Below, in pieces: positions 36,990 through 49,553 of a stretch of 64,000 bases of DNA. Under the pieces are notes generated by a model, which was not told the DNA's origin, searched no databases, and saw only the letters and a program-made list of their open reading frames with translations. Each line of letters starts with the position of its first letter. Positions within the stretch are counted from its first letter, which is position 1. The stretch lies in assembly GCA_022818135.1 (NCBI GenBank), contig JAFMSR010000026.1, positions 1,010,472 through 1,074,471 on the forward strand, in the 5' to 3' direction. Origin of the DNA: Saxidomus purpurata. Lineage: Eukaryota; Mollusca; Bivalvia; Venerida; Veneridae. The translations under genes and the position numbers were made by a program.

Positions 36990-38070
36990 ATTGTATGAAA
37001 TGAATGTCTGTTTGAAAACAAATCTTCATTTGTTGTATAACATAATAAATGTGTTTAGCTTTAATAAAGTTTTGGATAATTTATAATAACCTATCTCAAA
37101 ACTGATCTCTTTAAAAGTTAAAAGCTATACGTAAGCACCACCGTATCACTATGTTGTTTGATGTATTTACTTTTATAAAATAATACTAATAATAATTTAC
37201 TGATTCTTTGTTATAAGTTAATGATTTTAATATTATTAAAGAAGGTTGTTTATTGTTGTGTACTGAACTTAATTAAATTAAGTTCATTAATTAATTACTT
37301 AATTTTGTTTCAGAATACATTTTATCAATTTAATTGCCAAGTGGAAAGTTGTCAATACTTAGTTTGATAGACTTATTACAGCTGTTAAATTATTAATTAG
37401 TATAGACTTTCCATATCTATTTTATAAGCCATAGTAAGCTATGCAATTTGTAAGCCTATTAACATGTCATCCTGTTGAAAAACATGTCATCATCTAATTA
37501 ACTACGTCAGATCTCATTTGTGATAACATTTTGCGAATTAACCAAACGAAGTATTTGTACTTATTCTTGCCTCGGCGACAGCGTCGCCATGACACATTGC
37601 TTAAGTTTTTCGTACTTTTTTTTTCAAAACCAGTGTAAATATTGCTTTAAAACGTACAATACGTATCAACCATTATTATTTCCATCGACAAACAACAGTT
37701 CAAAATTCTGTCAATGTTTATGTCAGAATTATGGCCCTTTTTCAACATAGAAAGTACATTGAACCGTTACAGATATTGCTTACCATATGTATAACCATTG
37801 CCTCTATCCACAAACAAAAGTACACAGCTCTATAAAGATTGTTGTCACAATTATAGCCCTTTGTGACTTAGAAAATACATTGAATCTTTGTAAATCCGCT
37901 TATTTACATAACATTTTGAGATATTGCTATGCAACTTGAAACATGTTTTTTTGCATCATGACCCCAATCTTCAAGCAAGAGAAGGAGACTCTGTTGATGA
38001 TTTGTTTAAACATTTCGTCCCTTTGTCGACTAAGAATTGTGGTTAAGTGTTTCGTACCAATTCACCTTTT
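36990..38070 (+). repeat. Segmental-duplication module A, copy 2 (internally deleted)
   Basis: Aligns with 31250-33490 but lacks the middle part containing GATAGGGACCATTT and the MITE site. It shares CAAAACTGATCTCTTTAAAA, TGTCATCCTGTTGAA and TTCTTGCCTCGGCGACAGCG with copy 3. Confidence 0.8.
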
Positions 38071-38708
38071 TAGCTCACCTGGCTTCTCCAGTGTGAACTT
38101 TTAGGATTGTCCGTCGTCCGTCAACATATTGATTTAAACAACATCTCCTATGAAACCACTGGGCCAATGTTGATGAAACTACGCTTTGATGTTTCTTGCA
38201 TGACGCTCTGCCAATAATATTCAAATAATTATATTCCATGCAGAACTCTGCTTTGTTATGGCGACACATGGGAACAACTTTAAAAATCTTCTTTTCTAAA
38301 ACCACAAGGCCTAGAGTTTAGATATTAAGTATGTAGCATTGTCTAGTGTACATATACCAAGATTGTCCAAAATATGACCTATGTTTACTTTCTAGCAAAT
38401 TCATTTCCCCATTAATCTTAAAAATCTTTTTCAGAGAATGTATATGACTGTAATGGCTCGGGTGATTTTATTCATGGGCTGTATCTGAAAAGGTTTTCTA
38501 TAGTAACGGCCCTTGAATTTAACAAAAAAATGCAGTATTTAACTATGCTTACACTTCATGTCTGCACTAAAAACAAAAATAATATCAAACAGGGAATGCC
38601 ACGTACTAAACCTAATCAATGTTGATGAAACTTGGCAGGGAAGAGCATTGTATTACTTTTAAAAGAGTTCCATAACATGCAAAACTCTGGTTGCCATGGT
38701 AACAAAAG
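38071..38708 (+). repeat. Hairpin-headed array 3 (short) and linker
   Basis: Hairpin AGCTCACCTGG-CTTCT-CCAGTGTGAACT (38072-38099), then GTCCGTCGTCCGTC, then about one monomer and the GTTGATGAAACTTGGCAGGG linker, up to the inserted pearl-like copy 3. Confidence 0.7.
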
Positions 38709-39753
38709 GAAACAAGAGCTGTCCCTCACAAGTGGCGAATTCCCCCGAAAGAGGTGTCTCACAGTCTGTGTCCTCTCAAAGAATGTGCTATGTGATTTTA
38801 AAATCCTCCCATGCATGACAGAGTTACCATGCATACAGTATTCCCTTACTTTTAAACACTAAGTGTGACCTTGACCTTTGAGGTAGGTACGTGGGTCTTG
38901 CACGCAACACGTCGTCTTGATGTGCTGAACATTTGTTGTAAGTTTTTTTAATCAATCAATGCATGACCAAGTTATAGTCCGGACACACATGTATGCATAT
39001 AATATACAGGATTCCATTGCCTAAAAACTTTAAGTACGATCTTGACATTTGAGGTAGCGACGTGGGTCTTGCACGCAACACGTTGTCTTAATGAGATAGA
39101 CATTTGTGCCAAGTTATTTCAAAATCCTTCAATACATGACAAAGTTACAGTCCGGACTATAATGTGTACATATATGCATATATAACGGAATCCATTGCCT
39201 TCAAACTCTAAGTGTGACCTCGACCTTTAAGGAAGTGACGTCGGTCTTGCACGCGACACGTCGTCTTGATGTGCTAGACATTGTGCCAAATTATTTTAAA
39301 ATCAATCAATGCATGACAAAGTTACAGTCCGGACACGAATGTGTGCATATATGCATATAAATAGGATTCCACTACCTTCAAATTATAAGTGGGACCTTGA
39401 CCTTTGAGGTAGGGACGTGGGTCTTGCACGCAACACGTTGTCTTGATGTGCGGAACATTTGTGGCAAGTTATTTTTAAATCAATAAATGCATGACAAAGT
39501 TACAGTCCGGAGACGAATGTGTGCATTTATAGAGGATTCTATTACCTTCAAACTCTAAGTGTGACCTTGCCTTTGAGGTAAGGACGAGGGTCACATCGTC
39601 TTGTTGTGCTAGAACTTTGTGCAAAGTTATTTTAAAATCATTCTATGCATGATAAAATTACAGTCCGGACACGAATGTGTAATAGGGGACGCACAGACGG
39701 ACAGACAGACGGACGGTGCGATTTTAATGTGCCACCCTTTTGGGGCATAAAAA
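38709..39753 (-). mobile_element. Pearl-like (HINE-type) element, copy 3
   Basis: Minus orientation. The right end AACAAGAGCTGTCCCTCAC is at 38711 and CCCCCGAAAGAGGTG follows. Core monomers are marked by (A)CAGTCCGGAC near 38979, 39148, 39325, 39502 and 39662; then come a CGTC/GACA microsatellite at 39690-39720 and the left hairpin ending in GGGGCATAAAAA near 39753. It is about one further monomer longer than copy 2. GACCTTGACCTTTGAGG motifs (AGGTCA pairs on the minus strand) occur in several monomers. Confidence 0.85.
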
Positions 39754-40105
39754 TGTAAAAAAAAATATCTCTCTCTCTCTTAAACAAACGGGCCTGGAGC
39801 CTAGATATTTACCATGTAGCATTGCCAACTAGACCTTTACCAATATTGTTAAAATCATTTACACAGGTCAAAATTGTCCCTGCCTGCGGGTCAGTTGTTT
39901 AACATAGACTTATTTAGGAAAATCTTTTCAAAATTTTCTTCTGCAAAACCACATAGACCTAGATCTTTCATATTTGGTACTCCGACGCATTGTCAATTGG
40001 ACCTCTTCAAAATGTGTTCAAATCATGCCATGTGGGTCATTATTGAAAAGTATGTGTACCGGAGTGGGTCCCTTGTCTGTTTGAAGAGTTTCAGATAAAT
40101 AGCTA
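39754..40105 (+). repeat. Duplicated linker with CT microsatellite
   Basis: Starts with a short (CT)n tract near 39770, then CATGTAGCATTGCCAACTAG and CAAATCATGCCATGTGGGTC, which match 35610-35790. Inverted counterparts lie at 42340-42780. Confidence 0.6.
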
Positions 40106-40420
40106 ATTGTGAGTTCCTAAAGCAACAAGTGACTAACGCAGCCACCAGACGCTTCCCCTTGCAACCAATGACTTCCTTTGCAACAAGTTACTTCTTTAGC
40201 AACCAGTGTCTCCCCTAGCAACCAAAGACTTACCATAGGAAATATTGTTTTTTAGCAACTAGTGACTTCCCATAGCAAACAGTGACTTCCTTTGCAACCA
40301 GTGACTTACCCTAGCAACAAGTGACTTCCTTAGCAATTAGGGACTCTCTAGTTCATAGCAACAATTTAGTCCTGGAGAAAACAGTAGCTTCCTCAGCAAC
40401 GTTTAGTACTCATGGCCCTC
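40106..40420 (+). repeat. Minisatellite, 19-22-bp unit (GCAACCAGTGACTTCC type), left arm
   Basis: About 14 degenerate units such as AGCAACCAGTGACTTCCCT in plus orientation. The reverse complement of the same unit fills 41080-42340, so the two blocks form inverted arms around a spacer of about 660 bp. Confidence 0.85.
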
Positions 40421-41080
40421 TGCACATATTTATCTGATGTACATTGCAGTTTTTGTTAAGGTCATAGAAGATATTTGGTAAAGTAGCTATGTTTCATGAC
40501 TGCTGATGTATTTTAAACTGCCTAAATAACCTTTCATTAATGTTCATGGCATCAAAATATGTAAGATACACAGCGCATGCTCCAGCCAGCCTATTTTTCA
40601 AGGTCAGACGAATCATGGTCGTGCTACTTTGTTTTAGACCATAGTTTGAAGGATTTTGTAGAAACTTTGCACTATTTTTATCCCTATTTAAGATGATACT
40701 AAAATGCGTGTATCAGAAAGCCAGTGTATAGGTCAAAATCACAGTTAGATTTTCAAAGCTTATGAGGCTACTTGTCATATCAAAACAGCATCTCTTGTAT
40801 TGCTAGAACTTATATGTAATTGGCTGAAGCATATGTTTTCCCGCTCAGGTCAAGTCAATGTCAAACTGAGAGATTAGTGACAATAATGTTTCCCTGGCAA
40901 TTACGTCAGAAACATTTTTGTTTCTCCAAAACCAAAATATAGTTGATCGGTTAATTTTAGTATAAAGGTAAATTTGAGTTTAACATGACTCGTCTCTTCT
41001 GTGGTGAGATTTTCTCATTTAGTGAACTGAAATTCCCTGTGCTTTAAGAATTTATTCGCTATATTGGTTATCGGCAGCAC
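40421..41080 (+). repeat. Spacer between inverted minisatellite arms
   Basis: Aligns at both ends with 52320-52440 (GTTTC-TGACTGCT-ATGTATTTTA) and 52540-52740 (CCAAAACCAAAATATAGTTG). About 370 bp in its middle are absent from the paralogue, where a poly(A)/poly(T) tract lies instead. Confidence 0.75.
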
Positions 41081-42340
41081 CAACTCCTTGCTTAGGAAGT
41101 TACTGGTTACAAAGGAAAGTCACTGTGTGCTAACAAAGTCACTGGTCTATTTGAGTCCAATGTATTCTGGTCAACTCTTGCGCAACGATGCTACTTGGAA
41201 TGGGCAGAATCAGAATTAAGCGCATGAACAAAGACTACTCGAGTTACTCGAGTAACTCATTCGAAAATGCATTTAAGAACTATAGCTGTGACCACCTGAG
41301 TAATCTCTACCCGACTGTTACGGGTATTTGACTCATTTATCTACGGGTGAGATGGGATGCATGCTGTTCAGGAGAAACAGGTGATTCACTAAATCAGTGT
41401 TGACACCACAATAAGACAATGGCAGGCTGGATTAGAATTTATTTTAATTATCTAGAAATGTTACATCCCTTTCACATATGGCATGTCATCTATGGCAGAA
41501 AGTCAAAACCACCCAGACAAGGAACAACAGTGTCACAAGGTCCCTTTTTCGATTACCTGATTGCCAGTCCTACTAAGGAGATCATTTGTTGCTTAAAATG
41601 TCAGTAGTTGCTCAGGGAGTAAATCAATTCTGTTGCTAAAAGATCTACTGGTTGCTAGGGATATTTATTGGTTGCAAAGGCAAAAATTGGAACGAAGGTC
41701 GTCACTTGTTGCTACTTAAGTAACCTGTTACTAGAGGTAGTCATTGATTGAAAGGGAAACCAATGGTTGCTAAGGAAGTCACCGCTTTTTTATGACGTCA
41801 ATGGTTGCGAGGAAAATCATTTGCTGCAAAGGGAATACACTGATTGCGACGAGACACTGGATTCTAAGAAAATCACTGGCTCCGATTGAAAGTCAATGGT
41901 TGCTTAGGAAGTTACTTGTTACAAAGGAAAGTGACTGGTTGATAACAAAGTAACTGGTTACTAAGGGTATTTATCGGTTGCTTAGGGCCTAAATTTGAGC
42001 TAAGAAATTCAATGGTTACTAAGGAAGACACTTGTTACTAGGGGGAAGTCATTGATTACTTAGGAAGCCAATGGTTGCTAAGGAAGTCAATGGTTGATAA
42101 GGAAGTCATTTGGTGCAATAGAAGTGTTTTGTTGCAAGGAGAACTCAACTGTTGTAAGGGGACCTAATTGTTGCTAAGGAAGTTACTGGTTGCCAGGGTA
42201 ATTCACTGGAGTCTAACGAAGTCACATTTTCCTACTGAGAGTCAATGTTTGCTGAGGAAGCCACCGGTTGCTAAGGCAGTCATTTGACGCATGGGGGACT
42301 CAAAGGTTCTTAAGGAAGTCATTTGTTGCTGAAGAAGTTT
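41080..42340 (-). repeat. Minisatellite, 19-22-bp unit, right arm (inverted)
   Basis: Units of the form AAGGAAGTCACTGGTTGCT run through most of this interval, broken by 41320-41600, which is a unique-looking block duplicated at 58487-58740. All units are reverse complements of those at 40106-40420. Confidence 0.85.
41241..41258. repeat. Perfect 18-bp palindrome
   Basis: GAGTTACTCGAGTAACTC equals its own reverse complement. It sits between the two minisatellite arms; no function is evident. Confidence 0.9.
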
Positions 42341-42787
42341 TCCTATAAATCTCTTCACAAAGGCAAGGGACCCGAAGAGTGTGGTTAATTTTGACCCCAG
42401 CGTCATGATTTAAACAAACTTGGCAGAGGACTACTTGAAAATACTCCATACAAAATATTTAAGGTCTTGTGATTTAGGAGAAAACAATTTTAGAAGTTTT
42501 CTATATAAGTTTACATTATCTTAAGTGAGCCCGGAGAGGGCCAATAGTGACCATAGGAACATAATTTAAACAATATTGGTAGAGGTCAACTATAATGCTT
42601 TACATTTAACATCTAAGCTCTAGACCTTGTGGTTTTCATGAAAAAGATATTCAAAGTTTTTCCTATACCAAGTGACCCCCGGGCAGGGTCAATTTAGACC
42701 CAAGGGCATGATTTGAACATATCTGGTTGAGATTCACTTGACAATGACACAATTTTAATAGCTCAGCTCTATGTAAAATCAAGTGAT
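42341..42787 (-). repeat. Inverted copy of the 'TCAAATCATGCCC...' linker
   Basis: On the minus strand it carries CAAATCATGCCCTTGGGTC, CAAGGTCTAGAGC-type and GGGGTCACTTG-like strings found in plus orientation at 35600-35790 and 39790-40090. A further minus-strand copy lies at 62405-62580. Confidence 0.65.
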
Positions 42788-43213
42788 AACAAGAGCGACG
42801 AATGCCCCCGAAAGAGGTGTATCACAGTCTGTGTCCTCTCCGTGTGCTCAATAAATTTGCTATGTAATTTTAAAATCCTTCCATGTATGACCGAGTAACC
42901 ATGCATAAAATATCCCATTACTTTTAAACACTAAGTGTGACTTTGACCTTTGAGGCAGGGACATGGTTCTTGCACACAACACTTTGTCTTGATGTGCTAA
43001 ACATTTGTGATAAGTTATTTTGAATCAAACAATGTATGACAAAGTTTCAGTATGGACAATGTATGCATATATACAGGATTCCATTATCTATAAACTCTAA
43101 CTTCAATGCATGACAAAGTTACAGTCCGGACACGAATGTGTGCATATATAGAGGATTTCATTACCTTCAAACTCTAATTGTGACATTGACCTTTGTGGTA
43201 GGGTGCATAAAAA
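42788..43213 (-). mobile_element. Pearl-like (HINE-type) element, copy 4 (short)
   Basis: Minus orientation with the right end AACAAGAGCGACGAATGCCC at 42788 and about two core monomers (CAGTATGGAC near 43048, CAGTCCGGAC near 43122). It ends in GGGTGCATAAAAA near 43213 without a clear microsatellite, so the left end is degenerate. Confidence 0.75.
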
Positions 43214-43599
43214 GCATTCCATACAGGTTTGGTCATAATTGTGCAACAAATTTAGCATACAGGGTGTAAATTAGGTGAAATATAGTTTTATACATCAGGG
43301 GCATTAACTTGACATGCTGATCTAGATAAATGCGTAATCGAAGTTACCATGTATATGGTTACAATCCAGACAGTGCTCAATAATGATTGATGACTGCTTT
43401 GGAAATTTACAAACTAGAATGTATCAAAATTAACGTGTATGGGTATCATATCGATGTAGGACAGTCATTAAAAAACTCACAGTTAGGCGTCCTAATGTCC
43501 AATATCAATATATAAAAGTATCAATAAATGTGTTCAATACTAATATTGTAGCTCGGTAAAGCATTTTACATAAAAGGGGATAATTTAAAAACGGGGTCA

Positions 43600-44869
43600 T
43601 CAATATTTGTGGGGTTGTTTTGTTACTGTATTTCTTTCCAAGACCTCGAAGACTTTTAAATGTTAGACTATTATTTCGGATTAAGCTACGACTATATGCC
43701 CCCTTCTCCAGAACGTATAGAACTATAAATGTGGTACAACACTTACGAAATCAAAATATTGTATTATTGTAAGAAACAACTACTCTTTATCGGACACACG
43801 TAAAAAGGTTTTTAAAAAATATGATATAAGTTTAAAGCAAGTGTACTGCTAGTCCCGACCACTCCTTTGCCTTTTCGATCTGCGGTTGTATTTAAGCATT
43901 TGATCAGATGATATTGATGAATGTTTACAAATACTCATATATAAACTTACATACTGTGTACATATATGAATTGTTTTTAACGCTCTGCTACCAAAGGATT
44001 TATGTAATATGTATGGCATTGTGTACAATTTCCATCCATTACTGTTTGCCAATCGCTGTTTGCGAAATACCTCATACCTTGTTTTCGTATTAGGTATTAC
44101 GCAAAGTATTTCGAGTATATAAACTCTTCAGCTTGCCTCCAAAATGGCTGATATATGGTAGAAAACTTTCAGGATTTTATTATATGAAATGGCTAATATA
44201 TGTTAGAAAACTTTCAGGATTTTATTATATGACACTTGTATCATCCCTTCACAGTCAAGTTCACAAGTAACAGCATGGTTTCATGTTTAGTACACACATA
44301 TTTATGCAGTACAGTATATGTACATTAAAATCATACATACAAATAAAACATAAACACTGGAAGAGAATGAAACGAAAACACATATCTGATGAACTTCCTA
44401 TCACTCTTTTTGTTTGGAAGTATTGCCCCACCGGTTGTTTTAGTTTAAAACCTATAAGTATTGTCTGTTTAGCCTAAAGTCAGCTAAAATATTAAATTGA
44501 ATAGATAATGCAAAATTGACCAGTAAAAATGTATATTGCATTTCATTTTGACAACAATAAACACAATCAGATGTCCACTAAAACAGATCTAATGTTACTT
44601 ATTGTCCTTACAAGGGCCAGGTTTCAATAGTTTATCATTGCTACTTATGCTGCTAAATGCGCTATGCAGTTTCTACGTTTGACTGTGTTACAATTTACAC
44701 GCTGAATTTGTGTGTAATTGAGCATAATACTGAAATTTGAAATATAATCTCTTCAATCAGTATCTATTCAATTAGGTGTGTAGGTAGACTGACTCTTCAA
44801 GACAAAATAGCTAGATTGATAGCATGAAATAAAACGCCCCTTCTTTGTCGATGACAGTTTGAGAATGTG
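43600..44869 (+). repeat. F block, copy 1
   Basis: Aligns with 52800-53661 and 59300-60535 through anchors AGTGTACTGCTAGT, CGGACACACGT, ACAGT-TATG, AGATGTCCACTAAAACA, TGATGTTACTTATTGTCC-like and CTTCTTTGTCGA. No conserved open frame. It contains a 45-bp tandem duplication at 44142-44231. Confidence 0.8.
44142..44231 (+). repeat. 45-bp tandem duplication
   Basis: Two near-identical units starting at 44142 and 44187 (AAATGGCTGATATATGGTAG versus AAATGGCTAATATATGTTAG). The F copy at 59.9 kb has a single unit. Confidence 0.9.
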
Positions 44870-45018
44870 ATTGCCTCTCTGGCAAGGCTCCGCAATCCCA
44901 AATGCCCGTCGCATTACATTCGTGACACAGTGCCTTGGGTATGCTGTGGGTCGTTGAGCCTCTGGCGAGTCTGTTAGACACCCGCATTTCAAAATTCATC
45001 GACAACCAAGTGACACGT
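44870..45018 (-). pseudogene. Exon-like conserved block of unknown family, copy 1
   Basis: About 149 bp with higher GC than its surroundings, roughly 94-95% identical to 53662-53813, while the neighbouring F-block sequence is nearer 87% or less. A minus-strand frame is open through the block (SNRLARGSTTHSIPKALC then HECNATGIWDCGALPERQ). In the second copy the Trp codon of GIWD is TGA. A weaker match exists at 11690-11772. I do not recognise the protein; the open frame starts near 45047 with no defensible start. It could be an exon, a conserved non-coding segment, or a gene-conversion tract. Confidence 0.35.
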
Positions 45019-45889
45019 ACACAAAAGCTGCTCATCTCATAGTTCACTAGTCAAAAAGAAGTAGGAAAGGAATAAATATATTATTCTAAAAATTATGCAA
45101 AAGGAGCTGGGACTGCATAATTGTAATATAAAGTAAACTCCATATTAAACGACTATGAGTATATCAGTTTTCCCAATATAGGAAAAACATCTTCTGACCC
45201 CGGTTTTATATAACATCGAAAAATGCTACGTGGATATAATTCAATTCGGATATAAGGAATACATGTTCATAGTCCTAATGAGTTCAATGTATATGCATAT
45301 TACATGGCCAAAGTATTTCACAAAAATGGTGATACAGCATAAATGTAAAATATACGATCGGTACGTAATCTGCATCCTCGGTAACCAAGGCTATATATTA
45401 CCCAATGAATAACCGGAGAGAAGTGGCATGAATCAAGCGTCGGTGTTGTTTTATCTTTATTGTATATCTATTTGTATTGCTAACGTAAGAACTGAGTTTA
45501 GCGGTGATATATTCTTTTATTTAATATTATTCTCATACGTTGAGTCCACAGTGGTGTGACGTTTGCATGCTACAAGGCAGTTGTCGCCCCCAAGTAACTG
45601 TACCAATATTTCGGGTAATTGACCATTTCAAGTCGGTTACCTCGGATTCAAACTATTTTTGCAGTTGACCAGCGATACGGAATTCTTGCATTTTGAACCA
45701 AAATAGATACCAATATTAGTTTACATAACAGTTCAGTTACCTACGTCAATTACATACAACGTTACGACATTATGAAAACATATACCTATCTTGTCTTTCT
45801 TTGCTCCAAAGACGAAGTCAACTTCCGTAATTTTATGTTAGAACAAACTTCAATTTCCGCGGACGTTGAGATAGCCATAGACATCTTCA
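45019..45889. other. Unique stretch between F and G blocks
   Basis: No repeat partner found. An ATG-initiated 82-codon frame starts at 45772 (MKTYTYLVFLCSKDEVNFRN) and runs to 46020 into the G block. It has no recognisable domain; the SKDE region only faintly recalls a TIR box 1, and the paralogue at 61.4 kb does not keep the frame. Confidence 0.4.
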
Positions 45890-46440
45890 CAAGAGATAGC
45901 CCGAAATATCTTGTAGTTTTACTACACATCACAATGGATAACTTGAGCATAATTAGCTCGATACTTTTAGGCACACTAAAGGTCCGCCAAGTAATTTACA
46001 TGCGGCAACCCGCTGATTAGATAAATATGTTCACATCTTCGCAGGCGCATCGACACTACAAAAAGGTATATTGTTAATTGTCAATGAGCGATTTTTTCAT
46101 GCCAGTAAATTGGCTCAACCGTACAACATTTTATTCCCACATTTTAATTGTCTCCATCTCAAGCCTATTAGTGCTCTGATTCATTGAGACGAAACTAAAG
46201 ATGAAATGAGTTTGCGAGTTTCATATTTTGTGTGAAGAAATGAAATTATTTTTTTACAATTTAAAATACAATTTAATAATATTTTCGTGTTCGTTTTCAC
46301 TGACATTAATAAACTGCAAAGGGTATCGTAGATGACAGTTGTAAAACGCTTTCTTTGAAATGTCATACGTGTTATATTATAACGAGTCATCGGTACTATG
46401 GAAATAAGTATGATATAAAATAAATCCACTATAGTACATT
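45890..46440 (+). repeat. G block, copy 1
   Basis: Aligns with 61410-61875: shares GAGATAGCCCGA, ACTACACATC-CATGGATAAC-type, ACATGCGGCAAC, TTCGC-GGCGCATCGACA and GCTCAAC-GTACAACA strings in order. Confidence 0.8.
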
Positions 46441-46454
46441 GTTACGTCATTTAA

Positions 46455-47125
46455 CGAATTAAAAGTAATAAAAGTATGGTTTTCAACTGGCACTGTCAAT
46501 CACATATATCATTACCTACTTAACGTATTTATTTAAAACTATGCTGTAGTATTCAGGGTTATCAAACAGTTAAGTTAGATAACTCTTCTCTTAATACATT
46601 GCTTCTTACGACCCTTGTTTATACAGATCCTGGATTTGCTTTTACTGCCAAAGTTATTTTAATAGCAAACACTGAGCAAATTCGAGCGCGCTGTCCTACT
46701 GACAACTTTTGTTATATGAATATGTGAAATTTTGTATAATTGAAAATATGGATTCATTCATATAAGTTATTTCCAAGACGGTAATATACGTGTTAACATA
46801 TTAAAATCCCCACTGCACACTATCAGGAAAGAAGTAGAGTGTAAGAACTCTATCTTCCGAAAACCGCGGGAGATAAACTGTTCAGCCTTGAATTGTATTC
46901 ATCCTGTTTATAACAAACTGTTTTGTTGATCACGTGTACCTGTTTAGATCGCCTGACAACGACCACGTTAAAATGTGTTTGAATATATTAAGAGCAGCAC
47001 TGCAAAATATCAAGAACAAGTAGAGTGTAATGACTCCCTATCTAACCAAAACCGCTTGAGATAAATTGTTCAGCCTTGAATGTTATTCATTATGTTTATA
47101 ACAAACTGTTCACGTGTATCTTTTT
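46455..47125 (+). repeat. Module A tail and duplicated leader
   Basis: 46455-46790 aligns with 33615-33830 (CAACTGGCACTGTCAA, AGATAACTCTTCTC). The leader GTAGAGTGTAA...GTTCAGCCTTGAAT occurs twice in tandem, 46795-46955 and 46985-47125. The first leader ends in a decayed hairpin start (TTTAGATCGCCTGACAACG). Confidence 0.75.
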
Positions 47126-47705
47126 AGCTTGCCTGACCACGAAGTGGACTTTTAGGATCATTGAATAATCGGCGTTCAGTTTGTTTTCCACTCTAGCATG
47201 TTCATTTTGGAAGCAATCATAATGACACTTGAACACAATGTATATGGCAACAAGTCCTCGGATTATGGGTTCGATGGGATCAGTATTTCATAATAAAAGC
47301 GACTGACTTAACAAAAAACATGATTTCACTAAATCTAACCACATTACAGAACATGTGTATGATTATAAGATCTCACACGAGTTTGATGATTGGATTGATC
47401 GAATCAGTTTTTCTAGAGTTATTGTCCCTGATTAAAAAATAATGTAGTATTTAACAATGCATTTATTCTAGCACCTTCATTTCTTCACCTATTCTTAGCA
47501 TATTTCCGAAAATGTGTATGACCAGAAGAAATCAGATGATTTTAGTCATGAGCCTGATCGGATTAGGTTTTCCATAGTAATGACCCCTGATTTACAACAA
47601 TTGCAATATCTAATTATGTTTTCACTCTGGCACCTTTATTTCCCCACTTATCCAAAACATCTTTATAGGGAATGTGTTTGACCATAATATCTCAGGTGAG
47701 TTCAT
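47126..47705 (+). repeat. Hairpin-headed tandem array 4
   Basis: Partial hairpin (GACCAC-GAA-GTGG within 47126-47150) followed by CGGCGTTCAG and about three monomers with the same anchors as array 1 (TGATTGGATTGATCGAATCAG, CTCTGGCACC). Module A homology then resumes. Confidence 0.75.
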
Positions 47706-49553
47706 TCATGTATTTTTGAGAACAAATATTAATTCGTTTTATACAAATGTAAACATAATAAACGTGTCAAGCTTTCAAGAAACGTTGGGAAAATTATAAT
47801 GACCTTTCTCAAAACTGATCTCTTTAAAAACTCCATTTCAAATCTTCATGATTTTTGCCATTATGTTAGGATGCATTAAGAACAAAATAATAATAAATAA
47901 GTTAGTGCTGTTGCTCTTTGCTTTGATTGCTGCACCCTGTGTTGTTATTGACTTAACTAAGTTAGATGATCAGATGTATGATGATGATTTGATAGGGACC
48001 ATTTAATGGTGGACTAAAACGCTGATTGTGTTAACATTGTTACATTCTCGGCATTGTATAGGTTAATAATAAAACTATGGAAGTAGGCGCGTGGCTACTA
48101 GAAGTTTGAAACACCCGGTTACTTATATACCATTAGGCTGTCGATTATCATATATCTTTCTCATACAGCTATATAATTCCTTAACCGTTTGTAGTAGAAT
48201 CAGTGAAATGATATATCTACTGAACATATTTGTTTTTGATGCCTTTGAAACATTGCTTCTTATGGTTCTAATATCTTAATGATTTTACTTTTTGTAATTA
48301 TTTCAATATAAACTAAAAGGGGAAAAAAAGTTGTTGTTCTTGTTTATGTAGTAACCGAAAACGGTTTGCTTGTTTTGCGTTACTGGTGTTTTATTATAGA
48401 ACATATATTTTACAGTAAATTACATTGGTAAATGTTTGATCGGCTGAGTGTAGTAAGTCTGTTGTTATACTTTTTATGCCTGTGTTTATCACTATGTTGT
48501 TTTATGTACTTTTATAAAATCGTTGTAATATTTCTGATACATTTATTATAAGTAAATGATTTTAGTATAATCATTTAAGTTCGTTAATTGCTTTGTACTG
48601 ATCTTAATTTCATTCATTTGATTGTTAAGTAAAAGGTTGTCAATAGTTTGTTTGATTGACTTAATGTAACTGTTAAATTTTCATTTATTACAGACTTTCC
48701 GTATACCTATCATAAACCATGGTAATATATGTACTTTATAACTACATTAATATGTCATCTGTTGCAAAGCATGTCATCATCTAGTTAAGTGTGTCAATTC
48801 ACATTTGTTATATCATTTTGCGACATAGTAACATGCTTTATGAATTAACCAAGCGAAGTCTTAGCACTAATCCTTGCCTCTGCGTCGGCGTTGACGTCGG
48901 CGTCACACCTTGGTAAAGTTGTTCGTACTATCCCTTTTGTCAAAACCGGTGAACTTACACCATTTATCAACCATTATTATTTTTATCATCAGACAACAGC
49001 ACATAATTCTGTCAAGGTTTGTGTCAGAATTATGGCCCTTTTTCCACGTAGAAAGTACATTGAATCATTACAGATAATTCTTTAAAACTTATACTCGTAT
49101 ACCATTATTGCCTTGATCTACAGTCAAAAGTACACAGCTGTATTCAAATTTTTGTCGAGTTATAGTCTTTTTGACTTAATACATTGAATCTTTGTAAAAT
49201 CCCCTTCTTGACCTTACCCTTTTAGGTGTTGCTGTGAAGCTTGGAACACTTGTTTGCATCATGACCCCAATTTGTAAGCAAGAGAAGGAATCTCTGTCAA
49301 TGATTTGTTTGAACATTTAGTCCCTTTATCGACTTATAATCTTGTTTAGTGTTTCCTACCAGTCCACCTGCTATCTGTTCGAGCTAATACCCTGAAAGTT
49401 CGAATACTTGTTTACCATCATTTTCTCTAAATGTAGGCAAGATGATATAACTCGTTCAAGGATTTCATTTTAATTATGACCCTTTTCGACTTTTAAACTC
49501 AGTTAAAGTTTATGTCTATAACAAACTGTGTTATTAATCACTTGTACCATTTT
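47706..49553 (+). repeat. Segmental-duplication module A, copy 3
   Basis: Aligns with 31250-33956 along nearly its whole length but without the 833-bp MITE, so it preserves the empty site near 48390-48440. Like copy 1 it contains the GTCGGCG...GTCACAC-TTGGT motif (near 48890). No frame is conserved between copies. Confidence 0.85.

Noticed and set aside
45772..46020. TIR-domain protein
   Set aside because: Only a few residues near the start resemble TIR box 1; no further boxes, and the paralogue breaks the frame.
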